Shown: positions 1-9,465, counted from the first letter of the stretch. The stretch: 64,000 nt of DNA from Allomuricauda sp. (GCA_003712125.1 RHLF01000001.1:620001-684000), one strand, 5' to 3'. Notes: generated by a model not told the origin, from the letters alone. Program-made: numbers and translations.

Positions 1-29
1 ACTTTAAAACCTTTAGTTTTAGCTGAACT

Positions 30-54
30 AGCCGGCCCAAGGGCCGGCTTTTTT
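30..54 (+). terminator. Rho-independent terminator of an upstream gene
   Basis: A perfect GC-rich hairpin (AGCCGGCCC, 2-nt loop, GGGCCGGCT) is followed by a run of T. No gene for it lies inside the window, so it probably ends a plus-strand gene left of position 1. Confidence 0.85.
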
Positions 55-90
55 GGTTAAAAGCCGTACCTTTAGGTGAAACTGTCTGAA

Positions 91-489
91 ATGAAATTAC
101 GACTTGTACTGCTTTCTTTGTTGGTTGTTGGCCTCTTTTCCTGTGGCACTTCCAAAACAAGCGAAACCAAATCCAATATCAAAGAAGAAAACGATGCCAA
201 AAACCGGGGGCAAATATCGCTGCTTACCCGACTTCGTCAGCAACCCGGCATTGTTCTTAAAAATGGGGTGCCCGTGGTCAATAAAGCGGCAAACACCGTT
301 AGTTCGTTCGGAAACAGCGAACCCCTTTATGTGCTAAACGGTCAAATAATTGGCAATTCCTTCGCTCGCATCGATCAGATCGTCGATAATTTCAATGTAA
401 AAAAGATAAAGGTGATTGCGGGTCCTGAAACTTCCTATTATGGTTCGCAGGGTGCCAAAGGTGTCATTGAGATTACCACCTATCAATAG
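91..489 (+). CDS. Lipoprotein with a stand-alone TonB-receptor plug-like domain
   Basis: The product has a lipoprotein signal (hydrophobic stretch then L-F-S-C) followed by a charged linker and a C-terminal segment that resembles the end of a TonB-dependent receptor plug: PLYVLNG, then I-x-V-I-x-G-P-E-T-S-Y-Y-G-S-Q-G-A-x-G-V-I-E-I-T. In full receptors this is followed by a beta-barrel, but the protein stops here at 132 residues. I chose the ATG at 91 because it places the signal peptide at the N-terminus; an in-frame GTG lies at 76. The next gene is convergent and only 5 nt away. Such plug-only lipoproteins occur in Flavobacteria, and their role (possibly partnering outer-membrane transporters) is inferred. 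Confidence 0.75.
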   Translation: MKLRLVLLSLLVVGLFSCGTSKTSETKSNIKEENDAKNRGQISLLTRLRQQPGIVLKNGVPVVNKAANTVSSFGNSEPLYVLNGQIIGNSFARIDQIVDNFNVKKIKVIAGPETSYYGSQGAKGVIEITTYQ

Positions 490-494
490 CGCAA

Positions 495-902
495 CTATAG
501 CGAAACGTTGATTTTGGTGTTCGAGGAAAGTTGAAAGGCACACTCTTTAAACTTGGGAGGGCCGAACGTCTTCATTTTGGCATTGGAAAATGCCACTTTT
601 TCTTTGGGGATGCCCAACCAGTTGGTGTCCAACTTATTATTTCCATTTTCATCATAAAAAATGGCCAGTGCATATTCTCCTTCAGGCAAGTTTTTGATAG
701 ACAATTGGGTTATGCCTTTTTGGGCAGCGATGCTATCACATTTAAAAACCTGATCAAACTTTAAAAATCCCTCCTCAGAATTGTATACGGCAACACTTAT
801 TTTCCCCTTTGAGGCAGGCACCTCATGCACATCGATTGAAATTTCATTTTGTCCCAGGGCAAAAAACGGTAGCAGAAATAAGAAAAGAAATAGTTTGTTC
901 AT
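495..902 (-). CDS. DUF2141 family secreted protein
   Basis: A 135-residue protein with a clear signal peptide (residues 1-17, cut after ALG) and a compact beta-rich domain. The pattern GKISVAVYNSEEGFL, then LPEGEYALAIFYDENGNNKL, then TNWLGIPKE and a terminal beta strand is characteristic of DUF2141, a family of exported proteins of unknown function. The D-E-N-G-N-N-K-L-D segment looks like a small acidic loop that could bind a cation (inference). It appears monocistronic. Confidence 0.85.
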   Translation of the reverse strand: MNKLFLFLFLLPFFALGQNEISIDVHEVPASKGKISVAVYNSEEGFLKFDQVFKCDSIAAQKGITQLSIKNLPEGEYALAIFYDENGNNKLDTNWLGIPKEKVAFSNAKMKTFGPPKFKECAFQLSSNTKINVSL

Positions 903-1049
903 GGTATAGGGTTAACAACAATTATGCTAAACTGATTTTTGTTCAAATTAGTATACGAAGTCACTTCCTATTTGGATTTTGCATGAAATTAAAACCTAAA
1001 CAACTATTTCCAAAATAAACCACGAACAAATCCATGCTTCGCATCCCTT

Positions 1050-1472
1050 TCATTCGTCCTCTTGCACCGATAGCGATCGAATTTGTTCATACAACTGTTG
1101 GGTGGCCAAACTATCGGGCAAATTAATATACAGTTTTAAGGAATCATGATGTACCAATCGAATTTTCTGTTGTCTTAAATCATCAACAAAAACATAGGTT
1201 GTGGTCTGTGTCAACGAATCTTTGAATACACCTTTTTCCTTCGCCAGCCATGAAAATCCATTTCTACGCTCCATTTGAGGAATACGGGCTACCCATGAAA
1301 TACTGTCAAATTCTGTAAGGGGTATACGTTGCCGATAAATACCGGAGTAAACCTTGAACTCTCCATCTTCAATGCTGACAAAATTTTTATAGTGAAGCAC
1401 AAATGCCGCGATACAGCCAATGACCGTTATGACGATAATGCCATTCCAAATCCGATTATTCCGTTTTTTCAT
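1050..1472 (-). CDS. Small membrane protein, possibly PH-like
   Basis: A protein of 140 residues with a basic start (MKKRNNR), one membrane segment at about residues 9-25, and a soluble C-terminal part. The order of beta strands (DGEFKVYSGIYRQRIPLTEFDSISWV) resembles bacterial PH-like domains but the match is weak. The ATG at 1472 was chosen because it begins just before the membrane segment; it overlaps the end of the S9 peptidase gene by 17 nt, so the two are probably co-transcribed and coupled. Function unknown. Confidence 0.65.
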   Translation of the reverse strand: MKKRNNRIWNGIIVITVIGCIAAFVLHYKNFVSIEDGEFKVYSGIYRQRIPLTEFDSISWVARIPQMERRNGFSWLAKEKGVFKDSLTQTTTYVFVDDLRQQKIRLVHHDSLKLYINLPDSLATQQLYEQIRSLSVQEDE

Positions 1473-3504
1473 TTTCCTTATCTGTTCGATACTTGTCAAA
1501 CCAGGCCACTGTATGGGCAATTTTTGTGATCAAATTGCTGGGTCTGCTCGCAATACCATGGCTCGCACCGGGTATTTCAACCAATACGGTTTCCTTCTTC
1601 CGTAGTTTGAGGGCATGGTACAATTGTTTGGCCTCGCTAGGTGGTGTTCGCAAATCGTTCATACCCACCATGACCATCGTTGGGGTCTCTATATTACCAA
1701 CGAGGGAAATGGGCGAAAATTTCCAGTAGTGTTCAAAATTTTCCCAGGGCTGTCCTTCATAACGTGAATTGGCATAACCAAAATAGTTGTCTGCCACCAA
1801 GGTCTTGCTGATCCAATTCATTACCGGTTTGGCCACTACCGCAGCCTCAAAGCGGTTGTTTTTACCAATCATCCACGCTGTCATTATACCCCCTGCACTA
1901 CCTCCTGTTACGAACAATTGGTCTTCATGGGCGATGCCCTTCTGTATACAATAATCTACCCCATCCATGGTATCGTCATAGTCTTGCCCCGGATAATTTC
2001 GGTACAGGAGATTACCAAATTCCTCACCATAACTAGTGCTGCCACGCGCATTGGGATAAAAGACAATATATCCGGCAGTCGCGTAAAGCTGCATTTCTAT
2101 CGAAAATCGGTCTCCGTAATTCAAAATAGGGCCCCCATGGTTCTCGATCATAAAGGGATATTTTTTCGAAGCATCATAATTGGGCGGGTATACGATCCAA
2201 CCCTGCAGGTCTCTACCGTCATAAGAAGAGGTATACCAAACCTCTTCTACTGCTCCAAGGGTTCTAAAATCTAACAAGGCACTGTTTAAATCCGTTATTT
2301 TTTTGGGACGTTTTGCTTTTGGACCAACAATGGCCACCTCGGCCGGATAGTCGGGGCGCGAATGGGTATAAGCCAGGGTTCCGTCGTTTGATACACTGTA
2401 AGAACCACTCCCATAGGGTCTTCCCAGGGTGGTGCCGCCACGGTTATCGGCCAGTTTCTTGACCTTGCCCGAAAGCGCGATATAACCGATCTTTCCATTG
2501 CCCTTGTCATCGTAATTAAAGTAGAGCCCCTCGCTTTTTTGATCCCAATGGATACTGGAAACACTGCGGTCCAACGCATCTGAAATACTGCGTTGGTCAG
2601 AGCCATCGGCATTCATGAGGTGCAGCTTTCGTACTTGATAAGCTTGTTTTTGGTCTTCATAACCGATATAGGCGATATGCTTGCCATCAGGCGAAATTTG
2701 GGGGCTGGTATCCGGCCCATCACGATCGGTTAGCGCGACAATGGTTCCTGTTGCCACAGTAACAGCATAGACGTCACTATTGCGAAATCGGTATTCCCAA
2801 TCTGGTACACGGTTCGCTGAAAAATAAATTGTTGACCCGTTCGGAGACCAGGAAAGGGATCCTCTATGATGCCAATCTCCCGAGGTGATTTGGCGCGGAG
2901 CACCACCGTTGGAAGGCATCACGAAAATATGGCTAAACCCAGGTTTTATATAGCCCCGCCCATCGGCTTCGTGATAGACCCGATCGGTAATTCTCGGGGC
3001 ATTGGCCCATTTGGCACCCTTTGGTTTTTTGGGCATTTTGGCAAGCACAGGGGCCTTGGCCTCCACATTCATTGAAAAAGCAAGCTGGCTGCCATCAGGG
3101 GACCAGGTCAAGGAGCTGGGCGAAAAGGGCAGCTGTGAGAGTTTGGCTATTTTTCCAGAACCCGTCCAATACACATAGATCTCGGAACCCTCCTCCGTAC
3201 TGCTGGTAAACGCAATGCGGTCTCCATTGGGCGACCACCTGGGGCTGCTTTCGCTAACCTCACGCGACGTCAGTTTTTGATGCCGGCTGCCATCCGTTTT
3301 TAGGAGCCATAAATTGCCCCAAGCACGATCTTTCATGATGTCGAATCCCACACGACGGTACACCACCCATTCGCCGTCTGGTGAAATCTGGGGGTCTTGC
3401 GCATACTGTAAATCAAAGACATCGGTATACGAAAAACTAGGGTGTTGGGCACTTGATAACTGAACAGTCAGTACAACAATGAAAAGAGAAATGAGTCTGA
3501 GCAT
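1456..3504 (-). CDS. S9 family serine peptidase (prolyl oligopeptidase / acylaminoacyl-peptidase type)
   Basis: A 682-residue exported peptidase. A signal peptide (MLRLISLFIVVLTVQLSSAQ) is followed by a WD40-like beta-propeller with repeated S-P-D-G motifs (for example QISPDGEWVVY, WSPDGSQLAF, ISPDGKHIAY) over about residues 25-390. The C-terminal alpha/beta hydrolase carries GGSAGG with nucleophile Ser536, Asp617 in MNDLRTP and His649 in ASHGI, so the catalytic triad is intact. In this family the propeller restricts access to oligopeptides, which are cleaved with dipeptidyl- or acylaminoacyl-type specificity; exact specificity cannot be read here. An in-frame upstream ATG at 3573 would bury the signal peptide, so the start at 3504 is preferred. 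A small membrane-protein gene overlaps its 3' end. Confidence 0.9.
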   Translation of the reverse strand: MLRLISLFIVVLTVQLSSAQHPSFSYTDVFDLQYAQDPQISPDGEWVVYRRVGFDIMKDRAWGNLWLLKTDGSRHQKLTSREVSESSPRWSPNGDRIAFTSSTEEGSEIYVYWTGSGKIAKLSQLPFSPSSLTWSPDGSQLAFSMNVEAKAPVLAKMPKKPKGAKWANAPRITDRVYHEADGRGYIKPGFSHIFVMPSNGGAPRQITSGDWHHRGSLSWSPNGSTIYFSANRVPDWEYRFRNSDVYAVTVATGTIVALTDRDGPDTSPQISPDGKHIAYIGYEDQKQAYQVRKLHLMNADGSDQRSISDALDRSVSSIHWDQKSEGLYFNYDDKGNGKIGYIALSGKVKKLADNRGGTTLGRPYGSGSYSVSNDGTLAYTHSRPDYPAEVAIVGPKAKRPKKITDLNSALLDFRTLGAVEEVWYTSSYDGRDLQGWIVYPPNYDASKKYPFMIENHGGPILNYGDRFSIEMQLYATAGYIVFYPNARGSTSYGEEFGNLLYRNYPGQDYDDTMDGVDYCIQKGIAHEDQLFVTGGSAGGIMTAWMIGKNNRFEAAVVAKPVMNWISKTLVADNYFGYANSRYEGQPWENFEHYWKFSPISLVGNIETPTMVMVGMNDLRTPPSEAKQLYHALKLRKKETVLVEIPGASHGIASRPSNLITKIAHTVAWFDKYRTDKENEKTE

Positions 3505-3525
3505 GGTTTTATTTTTTGAAGTATT

Positions 3526-3556
3526 TAAAGGTAAAGGATAGGCCATAGACTTCAAA
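3526..3556 (-). promoter_or_regulatory. Promoter of the S9 peptidase gene (Bacteroidota type)
   Basis: On the minus strand TTTG (3556-3553), a 19-nt spacer and TACCTTTA (3533-3526) match the -33/-7 consensus TTTG-N19-TAnnTTTG except for the last base. The -7 box ends 22 nt before the chosen ATG. Confidence 0.5.
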
Positions 3557-3610
3557 ACCTCTGTGCTTTCCAATTATCGTTTATCTTTAACCGAGTAACC
3601 CTTCAACACT

Positions 3611-4165
3611 ATGTCTGCCAAAAAAATCAATACGGATCGCATCCTTGGAATTTCGGCCATGGTTATCAGTATTCTTACCCTTGCCATTTTTATTTACCAA
3701 ACCGATATCATGAGAGTGCAAAGCAAGCTCTCTGTAAAACCGAGGTCAGATTTCACCACCAATCAAGGAGGCAACGATTCCCTAATCGCCTTCCAAGAAA
3801 TTTTGGAAAATAAAGGATTGGGGCCCGCCATTATCGACTCGATTTACATCAACTATAATAAAGAACGGTTTTCAATGGATGCGGAAACCTTCTTTGAACA
3901 AAAGTTTCCAAAGCTCTTGAAATACGGTTATCTGTCACAACATGCCACCCTTGGCCGAGGCACTACCTTGACACCAACCGAAGAACGCTCTCTCTTTGTA
4001 TACCAATTGCCAGTGGCCAATGTGGATAGCGTATTTGCCTATCTTGGCATAACCGACATTGATGACATTCCCTTCGATTTTGAGGTCATCTTTACCTCCA
4101 TTTATGAGGACGAAAAGTGGTTGGTGAACAGCAATGAGAGTGTACCTGAGAGACTAGATGAGTAA
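3611..4165 (+). CDS. Unknown single-pass membrane protein
   Basis: A protein of 184 residues with one membrane helix at about residues 10-29 (ILGISAMVISILTLAIFIYQ) followed by V-Q-S-K-L-S-V-K-P and a soluble, probably periplasmic domain of about 145 residues. The layout (short N-terminus, helix, beta-rich outer domain with ENKGLGPAIIDS) resembles widespread small proteins with an N-terminal anchor, but I do not recognise a named family with certainty. It lies 29 nt before the first DUF6090 gene on the same strand, so it may belong to the same transcription unit. A TATCTTTA sequence at 3582-3589 could be its -7 promoter element. Confidence 0.7.
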   Translation: MSAKKINTDRILGISAMVISILTLAIFIYQTDIMRVQSKLSVKPRSDFTTNQGGNDSLIAFQEILENKGLGPAIIDSIYINYNKERFSMDAETFFEQKFPKLLKYGYLSQHATLGRGTTLTPTEERSLFVYQLPVANVDSVFAYLGITDIDDIPFDFEVIFTSIYEDEKWLVNSNESVPERLDE

Positions 4166-4194
4166 TTTATATTGGAATAAAGGAAAACAGCCTT

Positions 4195-4821
4195 ATGTTA
4201 TCATTCTTTCGAAAAATTCGTCAATCCCTGCTTTCTGAAAATTCTTTTAGTAGGTATTTGTTGTACGCCTTGGGTGAAATCATTTTGGTGGTCATTGGCA
4301 TACTCTTGGCCCTACAGATCAACAATTGGAACGAGGTCAAAAAAATAGAGGAGAACAAGCGCAAAACACTTGCCTTAATCAAAAAAGAACTGTTGTCGAA
4401 CCAAAAATCAGTTGACAATGTATTTGAATACCATATCATGGTACGCGATACCTTGCAAAAGCTAAAAATTCCCGAGACTGAAGATGAGGTGAAAGCACAA
4501 ATGAGCTTTTGGCGAGGATTGCGCATTTTTAGATTGCGAGATGCAGCCTTTCAAACTGCAGTTCAAGCGGGCACTACCAAAGACCTGAATGTGGATTTAG
4601 TTGAAGAATTGAATGCGTTGTACACCTCTCAAGAAGCCTATAATAATTTTGGCGCCACCGCATCGAGCACGCTTTATCAAAAAGATTTTTCGGATATCAA
4701 AAATTTCAAAAAATTGGCCATTTTCTTAAACATGGTAATGGTCGATTTGTATTATTTCGAAAGCGAGCTCAAAGCAGACTTCGAAACCTGTCTTAAAAAA
4801 ATTGATAGTATTTCAGAATAG
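4195..4821 (+). CDS. DUF6090 family membrane-anchored protein (outlier copy, shortest)
   Basis: At 208 residues this is the shortest of the 19 DUF6090 proteins in the window. The N-terminus keeps the family signature: FFRKIRQ, then Y-L-L-Y-A-L-G-E at 21-28, a membrane helix at 28-41 and QINNWNE. The central motif is degenerate (AGTTKDLNVDLVEELNALY at about 125-143), lacking the usual I-x-N and L-R pairs. It starts with MLSFF in place of MIKFF. It stands alone, upstream of the GH113-like hydrolase, and its start does not overlap a neighbouring gene. Function is unknown; the topology (N-terminus inside, about 165 residues outside) is inferred from the basic residues before the helix. Confidence 0.85.
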   Translation: MLSFFRKIRQSLLSENSFSRYLLYALGEIILVVIGILLALQINNWNEVKKIEENKRKTLALIKKELLSNQKSVDNVFEYHIMVRDTLQKLKIPETEDEVKAQMSFWRGLRIFRLRDAAFQTAVQAGTTKDLNVDLVEELNALYTSQEAYNNFGATASSTLYQKDFSDIKNFKKLAIFLNMVMVDLYYFESELKADFETCLKKIDSISE

Positions 4822-4850
4822 CGAAATGTACACATTAGCTCATAGATTGG

Positions 4851-6227
4851 ATGCGTAAAAAAGTCAAAAAGATACTCTGGGTATACCTCGCCGCATGGGT
4901 GGTCGCCTTTTTTCTGATCGCGATCCAGCTTGTGCAACGAGGCCGTAGTATCGTTGAAAGTGCAGGAATCTTTTTTAAGGAAGTGGTTCCGAATACCGCA
5001 TTTCTAGTCGCCCTGCATATCCTTTTCGTATTGCTTTTGCTCTTGTTCTTTGCCTTTACCTACTTTCGAAAGGTCTACAAGAACAATGGGCACAAGGTCA
5101 TGTTCAAAAGACTGGGCCTCTACTTTTTGCTCCCCATTGCCCTGCTGATTTTAAGTTTTCAAACCCTGGTGTACGTCAATACCAACGAGGAGGTCGTTTT
5201 TGAGTGGGATGATGCTGTACATAATACCTCTGAAAAGGCTACGAACCATTACCTAGACGATGGATTGCATCGCGGAATGAGCGTATTTGGTTGGAGTGTC
5301 GATAACGAAGAAGCCATAGCCAATCTCGTAAGAGTCAATACAGAATGGGTGGCTGTGATTCCCTTTATCTATCAAGAAAATGAAAATTCGGTAAGCCTGC
5401 GTTCCGAACGAAAACCCGGCGACTTTGCAAGACGCGATTCAACCTTCATCCGTGCCATTAACGATTTGCATGAGAAGGGCATACGCGTACACCTAAAACC
5501 CCATTTGTGGTTGGGCGAAGGCTGGCGGTCTAACCTAAAATTAAAGAATGCGCAGGAATGGGAGACTTGGTTCGCCTCCTACCGCGATCGCATGCTGCAT
5601 TATGCAATAATGGCGGAAGCAACCGGGGCGGAACTTTTTTGTGTGGGCACCGAGTTACGGACCTCCATCAAACAACAGCCTGAGGCCTGGGCTGCATTGA
5701 TCCAAGAGATACGAGAAATCTACTCGGGCAAATTGACCTATGCGGCCAATTGGCATGATGAGTACGAACACATTAGCTTTTGGGATGAGCTCGATTACAT
5801 TGGCATTCAGGCCTATTTCCCCTTGACCAAAAACAAGAATCCCGATATGGCGACCATCAGAAAGGGGTGGCAACCCCATATCAATACCCTGGCCGCCTTT
5901 TCACAGGAGTACAACAAACCCATTCTGTTTACCGAGGTAGGGTACAAAAGCGAGGCCTCAGCAACCATCAAACCTTGGGAGTGGGGCAATGCCATGCAGG
6001 TGCTGTTCAAGAAAAAATCAGATCAGACCCAACTTCTGGCTTATGAGGCCCTCTTTGAAGAACTATGGCACCAAGATTGGTTTGCCGGGGTTTACATCTG
6101 GGAGTGGGATACGCGCAGCTCCAAAGAGAACGCCCCGAAAAACCTCAACTTCTCCCCTCGGTTTAAGCCTGCTGAAAATGTGATTGCCAAGTGGTTCGGA
6201 AAAACGATGGGCACATCAAATCCCTGA
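4851..6227 (+). CDS. Membrane-anchored glycoside hydrolase, GH113-like
   Basis: 458 residues. Three hydrophobic segments (about 8-27, 47-71 and 88-108) precede a TIM-barrel-like domain (about 138-450). The domain shows the pattern of GH113 beta-mannanases: RGMSVFGW near its start, HLKPHLWL, C-V-G-T-E-L with the likely acid/base Glu268, AANWHDE, and F-T-E-V-G-Y with the likely nucleophile Glu362, then VYIWEW. GH113 enzymes known so far cleave beta-1,4-mannan. Here the membrane tail suggests the barrel is displayed outside the inner membrane (inference). Flanked on both sides by DUF6090 genes on the same strand (gaps of 29 and 55 nt). Assignment to GH113 is by motif only; a related clan-A family is possible. 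Confidence 0.75.
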   Translation: MRKKVKKILWVYLAAWVVAFFLIAIQLVQRGRSIVESAGIFFKEVVPNTAFLVALHILFVLLLLLFFAFTYFRKVYKNNGHKVMFKRLGLYFLLPIALLILSFQTLVYVNTNEEVVFEWDDAVHNTSEKATNHYLDDGLHRGMSVFGWSVDNEEAIANLVRVNTEWVAVIPFIYQENENSVSLRSERKPGDFARRDSTFIRAINDLHEKGIRVHLKPHLWLGEGWRSNLKLKNAQEWETWFASYRDRMLHYAIMAEATGAELFCVGTELRTSIKQQPEAWAALIQEIREIYSGKLTYAANWHDEYEHISFWDELDYIGIQAYFPLTKNKNPDMATIRKGWQPHINTLAAFSQEYNKPILFTEVGYKSEASATIKPWEWGNAMQVLFKKKSDQTQLLAYEALFEELWHQDWFAGVYIWEWDTRSSKENAPKNLNFSPRFKPAENVIAKWFGKTMGTSNP

Positions 6228-6282
6228 ATATCACTTATTTCATATATTTAGGGGAAATACCTCCCCCACCAAACCAACCGAA

Positions 6283-7032
6283 GTGATCAAGTTTTTTAGA
6301 AAAATACGTCAGAATTTACTTTCTGAAAACAAGTTTTCACGGTACTTGCTCTATGCCCTGGGTGAAATTATTTTGGTGGTCATTGGGATCTTGATTGCCC
6401 TACAGATCAATACTTGGAATCAAGAACGGCTCAATGCCAAAAAAGAAACCCAATTTCTTCACGAGCTTAAGCAAAATTTAATTGAAGATCAGGAAGCCGT
6501 ACAAAAAACCCTTGACTTCAACCAATCAAAATTAACGGCCATCGATTCTGCCTTTCATTATATGGCCCTGATGAAAGACGACAAAACCTACGGCCGCCAA
6601 TTCTCCAATAAATTTCCGGTACTGTCAAACAATATGCTTTTCGAACCCACTCGGGTCACCTTTGAAAGTATCGTGTCTACAGGGCAAATTGAGATCATTC
6701 AATCGGTTGGTTTGCGCAAACAGCTGGCCCAATACTATGCCGATACCTCGCTCGATGGGGTTCAAGAACAGCTGAAAAGAAACACCCAAAGTTTTTTGGA
6801 TGTGACCACCCCAAAAATGATCAATAAGGAAATGACAAAATTTTTCACCAAACGCGATTTTGATGTAGCTCCGCTCGAAGCATTGACCATTCATAAAGAC
6901 CCCGAAGTTTTGTCGAGATTGTTTGTTATGTTGAACAAGACCCACGAACACAACCAACGCCTAAAAGAAATGCAAGTGAAAATTGAGGCGTTGCAAAATG
7001 GCATCGAGGACTATCTAAACAACGAATTTTAA
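6283..7032 (+). CDS. DUF6090 family membrane-anchored protein (outlier copy, GTG start)
   Basis: 249 residues from a GTG that aligns exactly with the conserved ATG of the other copies ([10 protein letters not shown]). An ATG at 6184 in the same frame lies inside the hydrolase gene and would add 33 unrelated residues, so it is rejected. N-terminal anchor 21-41 ends in QINTWNQ. The central motif is well kept at about 126-152: [15 protein letters not shown], then LRKQLAQYY (Y-type). The C-terminus is an amphipathic helix ([17 protein letters not shown]). It is 23 nt before the DUF885 gene and likely heads, or sits early in, the long operon that follows. Confidence 0.85.
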   Translation: MIKFFRKIRQNLLSENKFSRYLLYALGEIILVVIGILIALQINTWNQERLNAKKETQFLHELKQNLIEDQEAVQKTLDFNQSKLTAIDSAFHYMALMKDDKTYGRQFSNKFPVLSNNMLFEPTRVTFESIVSTGQIEIIQSVGLRKQLAQYYADTSLDGVQEQLKRNTQSFLDVTTPKMINKEMTKFFTKRDFDVAPLEALTIHKDPEVLSRLFVMLNKTHEHNQRLKEMQVKIEALQNGIEDYLNNEF

Positions 7033-7055
7033 ATGCGCTAACCCGATCACATAAA

Positions 7056-8726
7056 ATGAAAAAAACACTGCTACTTCTCAGTCTGATTTTGGTGTTCTCT
7101 GCTTGCAATAACAGGGAAGAACAAAACAACGTTCTTGAGTCAGCGTCCACCTATAGCACCAATTCCTATGATGATTTGGTCGCCCTGTTTCACAACTGGC
7201 GTGATTTTGAAAAGCCCCCCATGCGCGATGGTGCGCCCGATTATACCAAGGCTACCTTCGAAAAACGTTGGCCAGAATTTAAGGCTTTACAACAACAATT
7301 GGTGCAAATTGACACCGCCAGCTGGCCCGTGGCCCAACAAGTGGATTGGATGATCGTTTGGGCCGAAATGAACGGCTACGATTTCAACCACAATACCTTA
7401 AAACCCTGGGTGCGTGACCCTGCCTTTTACAAATCGGTATGGACCTATAAAAGTGATGTACCCGCCCACGAAGGTCCGACACACCATGCCACCACCGAGC
7501 TTTGGACCTATGAATTCCCACTCTCTGCTAGTGAAAGCCAACGGTTGATCAACGACCTAAAGGTCATTCCGGCTTTGAACGAACAGGCGCAACTAAACCT
7601 GATGGGCAATGCCAAGGACCTTTGGATTGCCGGTATTCGCGATATCAAGAATCAAAGTACGATACTTAAAAAAATTCTGTACCACCAAGGCGTGCGACAA
7701 AATACACCTGTGGTTGAGGCAATCATGAAAGCAATTGCTTCGACCGATGCTCTCGCAGAATGGTTGGAAAATCAGGCCAAAACAAAATCTGGTCTCTCGG
7801 GTATAGGTAAGGATAACTATACCTGGTACTTGCAAAAGGTGCATTTGGTACCCTTGACCTGGGAAGATGAAGTCATGATCCTAAAACGCGAACTGGCGCG
7901 CGCATGGAATGCCCTAAAGTTGGAAGAGCATCGGAACCGGGGCCTACCCGAACTTGAAGCTGCCGACTCCCCTGAGGCCTACGCGAAATTGGCCGATCAG
8001 TCGGCAAAAAGTTTGATCAACTTTTTGGAGGCGCAAGAAATCGTAACGGTCAAAGACTATTTTGACCCCGCGCTGCGAGAACATCTTGGGGCCTTTGTAC
8101 CCGAAGAAAAACGGAACTTCTTTTGGATCGGGGCCCACTATGATCCCCGCCCGCTCTACTCGCATTTCTACCATTGGTTTGAATTGGCCCGTATGGACAA
8201 GGAACCCCATAAAAGTGAGGTACGCAAGGGTCCTTTATTGTATAACATTTTTGATTCGCGCAACGAGGGTACGGCCACGGCCGTGGAAGAAATGTTTATG
8301 GATGCAGGCTTGTACGACGATTCGCCCCGCAGTCGCGAAATTGTGTATATCATGATTGCCCAACGGGCAGCACGTGGTTTGGGTTCGCTGTATGCCCATG
8401 CCAACGAAATGACCATGGAAGAAGCTGGGGGCATCCATTCAGAATATACCCCGAGGGGATGGATGAAGACCGAGAAAGAGCTGCTGCTTTTTGAACAACA
8501 TTTGTACTTACGACAGCCGGGTTACGGCACCAGTTACATCACGGGAAAATACCTGTTAGAGGCTGCCCTAGCAGATTATGCACGCATCAAAGAACTAAAC
8601 AACCAGCCCTTTGCCCTCAAAGACTTCTATGACACCTTAAACAGCATTGGTAATATCCCTATGGCCTTGGGCCATTGGGAAATGACCGGTGAGAAGAACC
8701 CTTTAGCTCCTATTGTAAATGATTAA
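7056..8726 (+). CDS. DUF885 family lipoprotein lacking the usual zinc motif
   Basis: 556 residues with a lipoprotein signal (VFSAC, Cys17). The body resembles DUF885, an alpha-helical metallopeptidase-like family: [15 protein letters not shown] early, [14 protein letters not shown] at about 251-264, [16 protein letters not shown] at 403-418 (equivalent to the E-G-W-A-x-Y-x-E segment), then a helical C-terminal third. Classical members carry an HExxxGHH zinc site shortly before the E-G segment; here that region reads [12 protein letters not shown] with no such motif. An HEGPTHH string at 138-144 is in a different part of the fold. The protein may therefore be catalytically altered (inference). 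Its last codons and stop (AAT GAT TAA) contain the start of the first array gene through the same 8-nt overlap used inside the array, so it is coupled to the array. Confidence 0.75.
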   Translation: MKKTLLLLSLILVFSACNNREEQNNVLESASTYSTNSYDDLVALFHNWRDFEKPPMRDGAPDYTKATFEKRWPEFKALQQQLVQIDTASWPVAQQVDWMIVWAEMNGYDFNHNTLKPWVRDPAFYKSVWTYKSDVPAHEGPTHHATTELWTYEFPLSASESQRLINDLKVIPALNEQAQLNLMGNAKDLWIAGIRDIKNQSTILKKILYHQGVRQNTPVVEAIMKAIASTDALAEWLENQAKTKSGLSGIGKDNYTWYLQKVHLVPLTWEDEVMILKRELARAWNALKLEEHRNRGLPELEAADSPEAYAKLADQSAKSLINFLEAQEIVTVKDYFDPALREHLGAFVPEEKRNFFWIGAHYDPRPLYSHFYHWFELARMDKEPHKSEVRKGPLLYNIFDSRNEGTATAVEEMFMDAGLYDDSPRSREIVYIMIAQRAARGLGSLYAHANEMTMEEAGGIHSEYTPRGWMKTEKELLLFEQHLYLRQPGYGTSYITGKYLLEAALADYARIKELNNQPFALKDFYDTLNSIGNIPMALGHWEMTGEKNPLAPIVND

Positions 8727-9465
8727 ATTCTTCCGCCGCATTCGTCAAAAACTGCTCGAAGAAAATCGCTTCAGTAAATACCTCTTGTATGCCTTGGGCG
8801 AAATCATTTTGGTGGTCATTGGTATTCTGATCGCGCTGCAGATCAACAATTGGAATGAAAAAAGAGTGAGACTGCAGCTTGAAAAAGAAGTTGTCGAACA
8901 GTTGATATTTGATTTTACAAAAAACCAAGAGGCCATTGATTATTTCAAAACACAGTATGAAGACAGTTATAAAGTCATACAAACCACCCTTAGGCATACG
9001 GGGCCAAAGGTAGAAATTCCCAAGGCCATTGTTTTTGATACCATTGAGCAATTGTTCACACCCGCTGCCCGACTGCTCTATACCAGTAATTCTTCAGAGA
9101 ATACCATAAACCTTGAATTATTGCAAAACAACAGCCTAAGACAAAATATTCTAACCTATCAATTAGGATTTGATCTTTATGAAAGACCTGAAAAAATTTT
9201 GGTCGATCTCACCTTAAGACAACGAAAGATTCACCAAAAATTTATGAGCTTAATTGCTACAGAGCAGCATTTCAGCCCTGGAGATTATCCTCAAGAAGCT
9301 TTTGAAAATGACTCCCTTGGCTTTTTACGAAACATGGAATTTCAAAACATTACCGTTGATAAACTCTACAATACCAATGAAGCCATTTTTTATCTTAAAA
9401 ATGTAGAAAAACATAACGACAGTATTTTAAAGAGCTTGAAAAAAGAACTTGAAAGATTTAAGTGA
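8719..9465 (+). CDS. DUF6090 array copy 1
   Basis: 248 residues. First member of the uninterrupted array; its ATG lies within the stop of the DUF885 gene (shared ATGATTAA). Anchor: [20 protein letters not shown], helix to residue 41, QINNWNEKR. Central motif [16 protein letters not shown] at about 135 is intermediate between the Y and W types. It lacks the usual Y-E-x-L-x-x-S-G lead-in, having NSSENTIN in its place. The C-terminal helix ends [11 protein letters not shown]. Confidence 0.88.
   Translation: MIKFFRRIRQKLLEENRFSKYLLYALGEIILVVIGILIALQINNWNEKRVRLQLEKEVVEQLIFDFTKNQEAIDYFKTQYEDSYKVIQTTLRHTGPKVEIPKAIVFDTIEQLFTPAARLLYTSNSSENTINLELLQNNSLRQNILTYQLGFDLYERPEKILVDLTLRQRKIHQKFMSLIATEQHFSPGDYPQEAFENDSLGFLRNMEFQNITVDKLYNTNEAIFYLKNVEKHNDSILKSLKKELERFK

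Noticed and set aside
6184-6282. Longer N-terminus for the DUF6090 gene using an ATG inside the hydrolase gene
   Set aside because: It would add 33 residues with no counterpart in 18 paralogues; the GTG at 6283 aligns with the conserved start.
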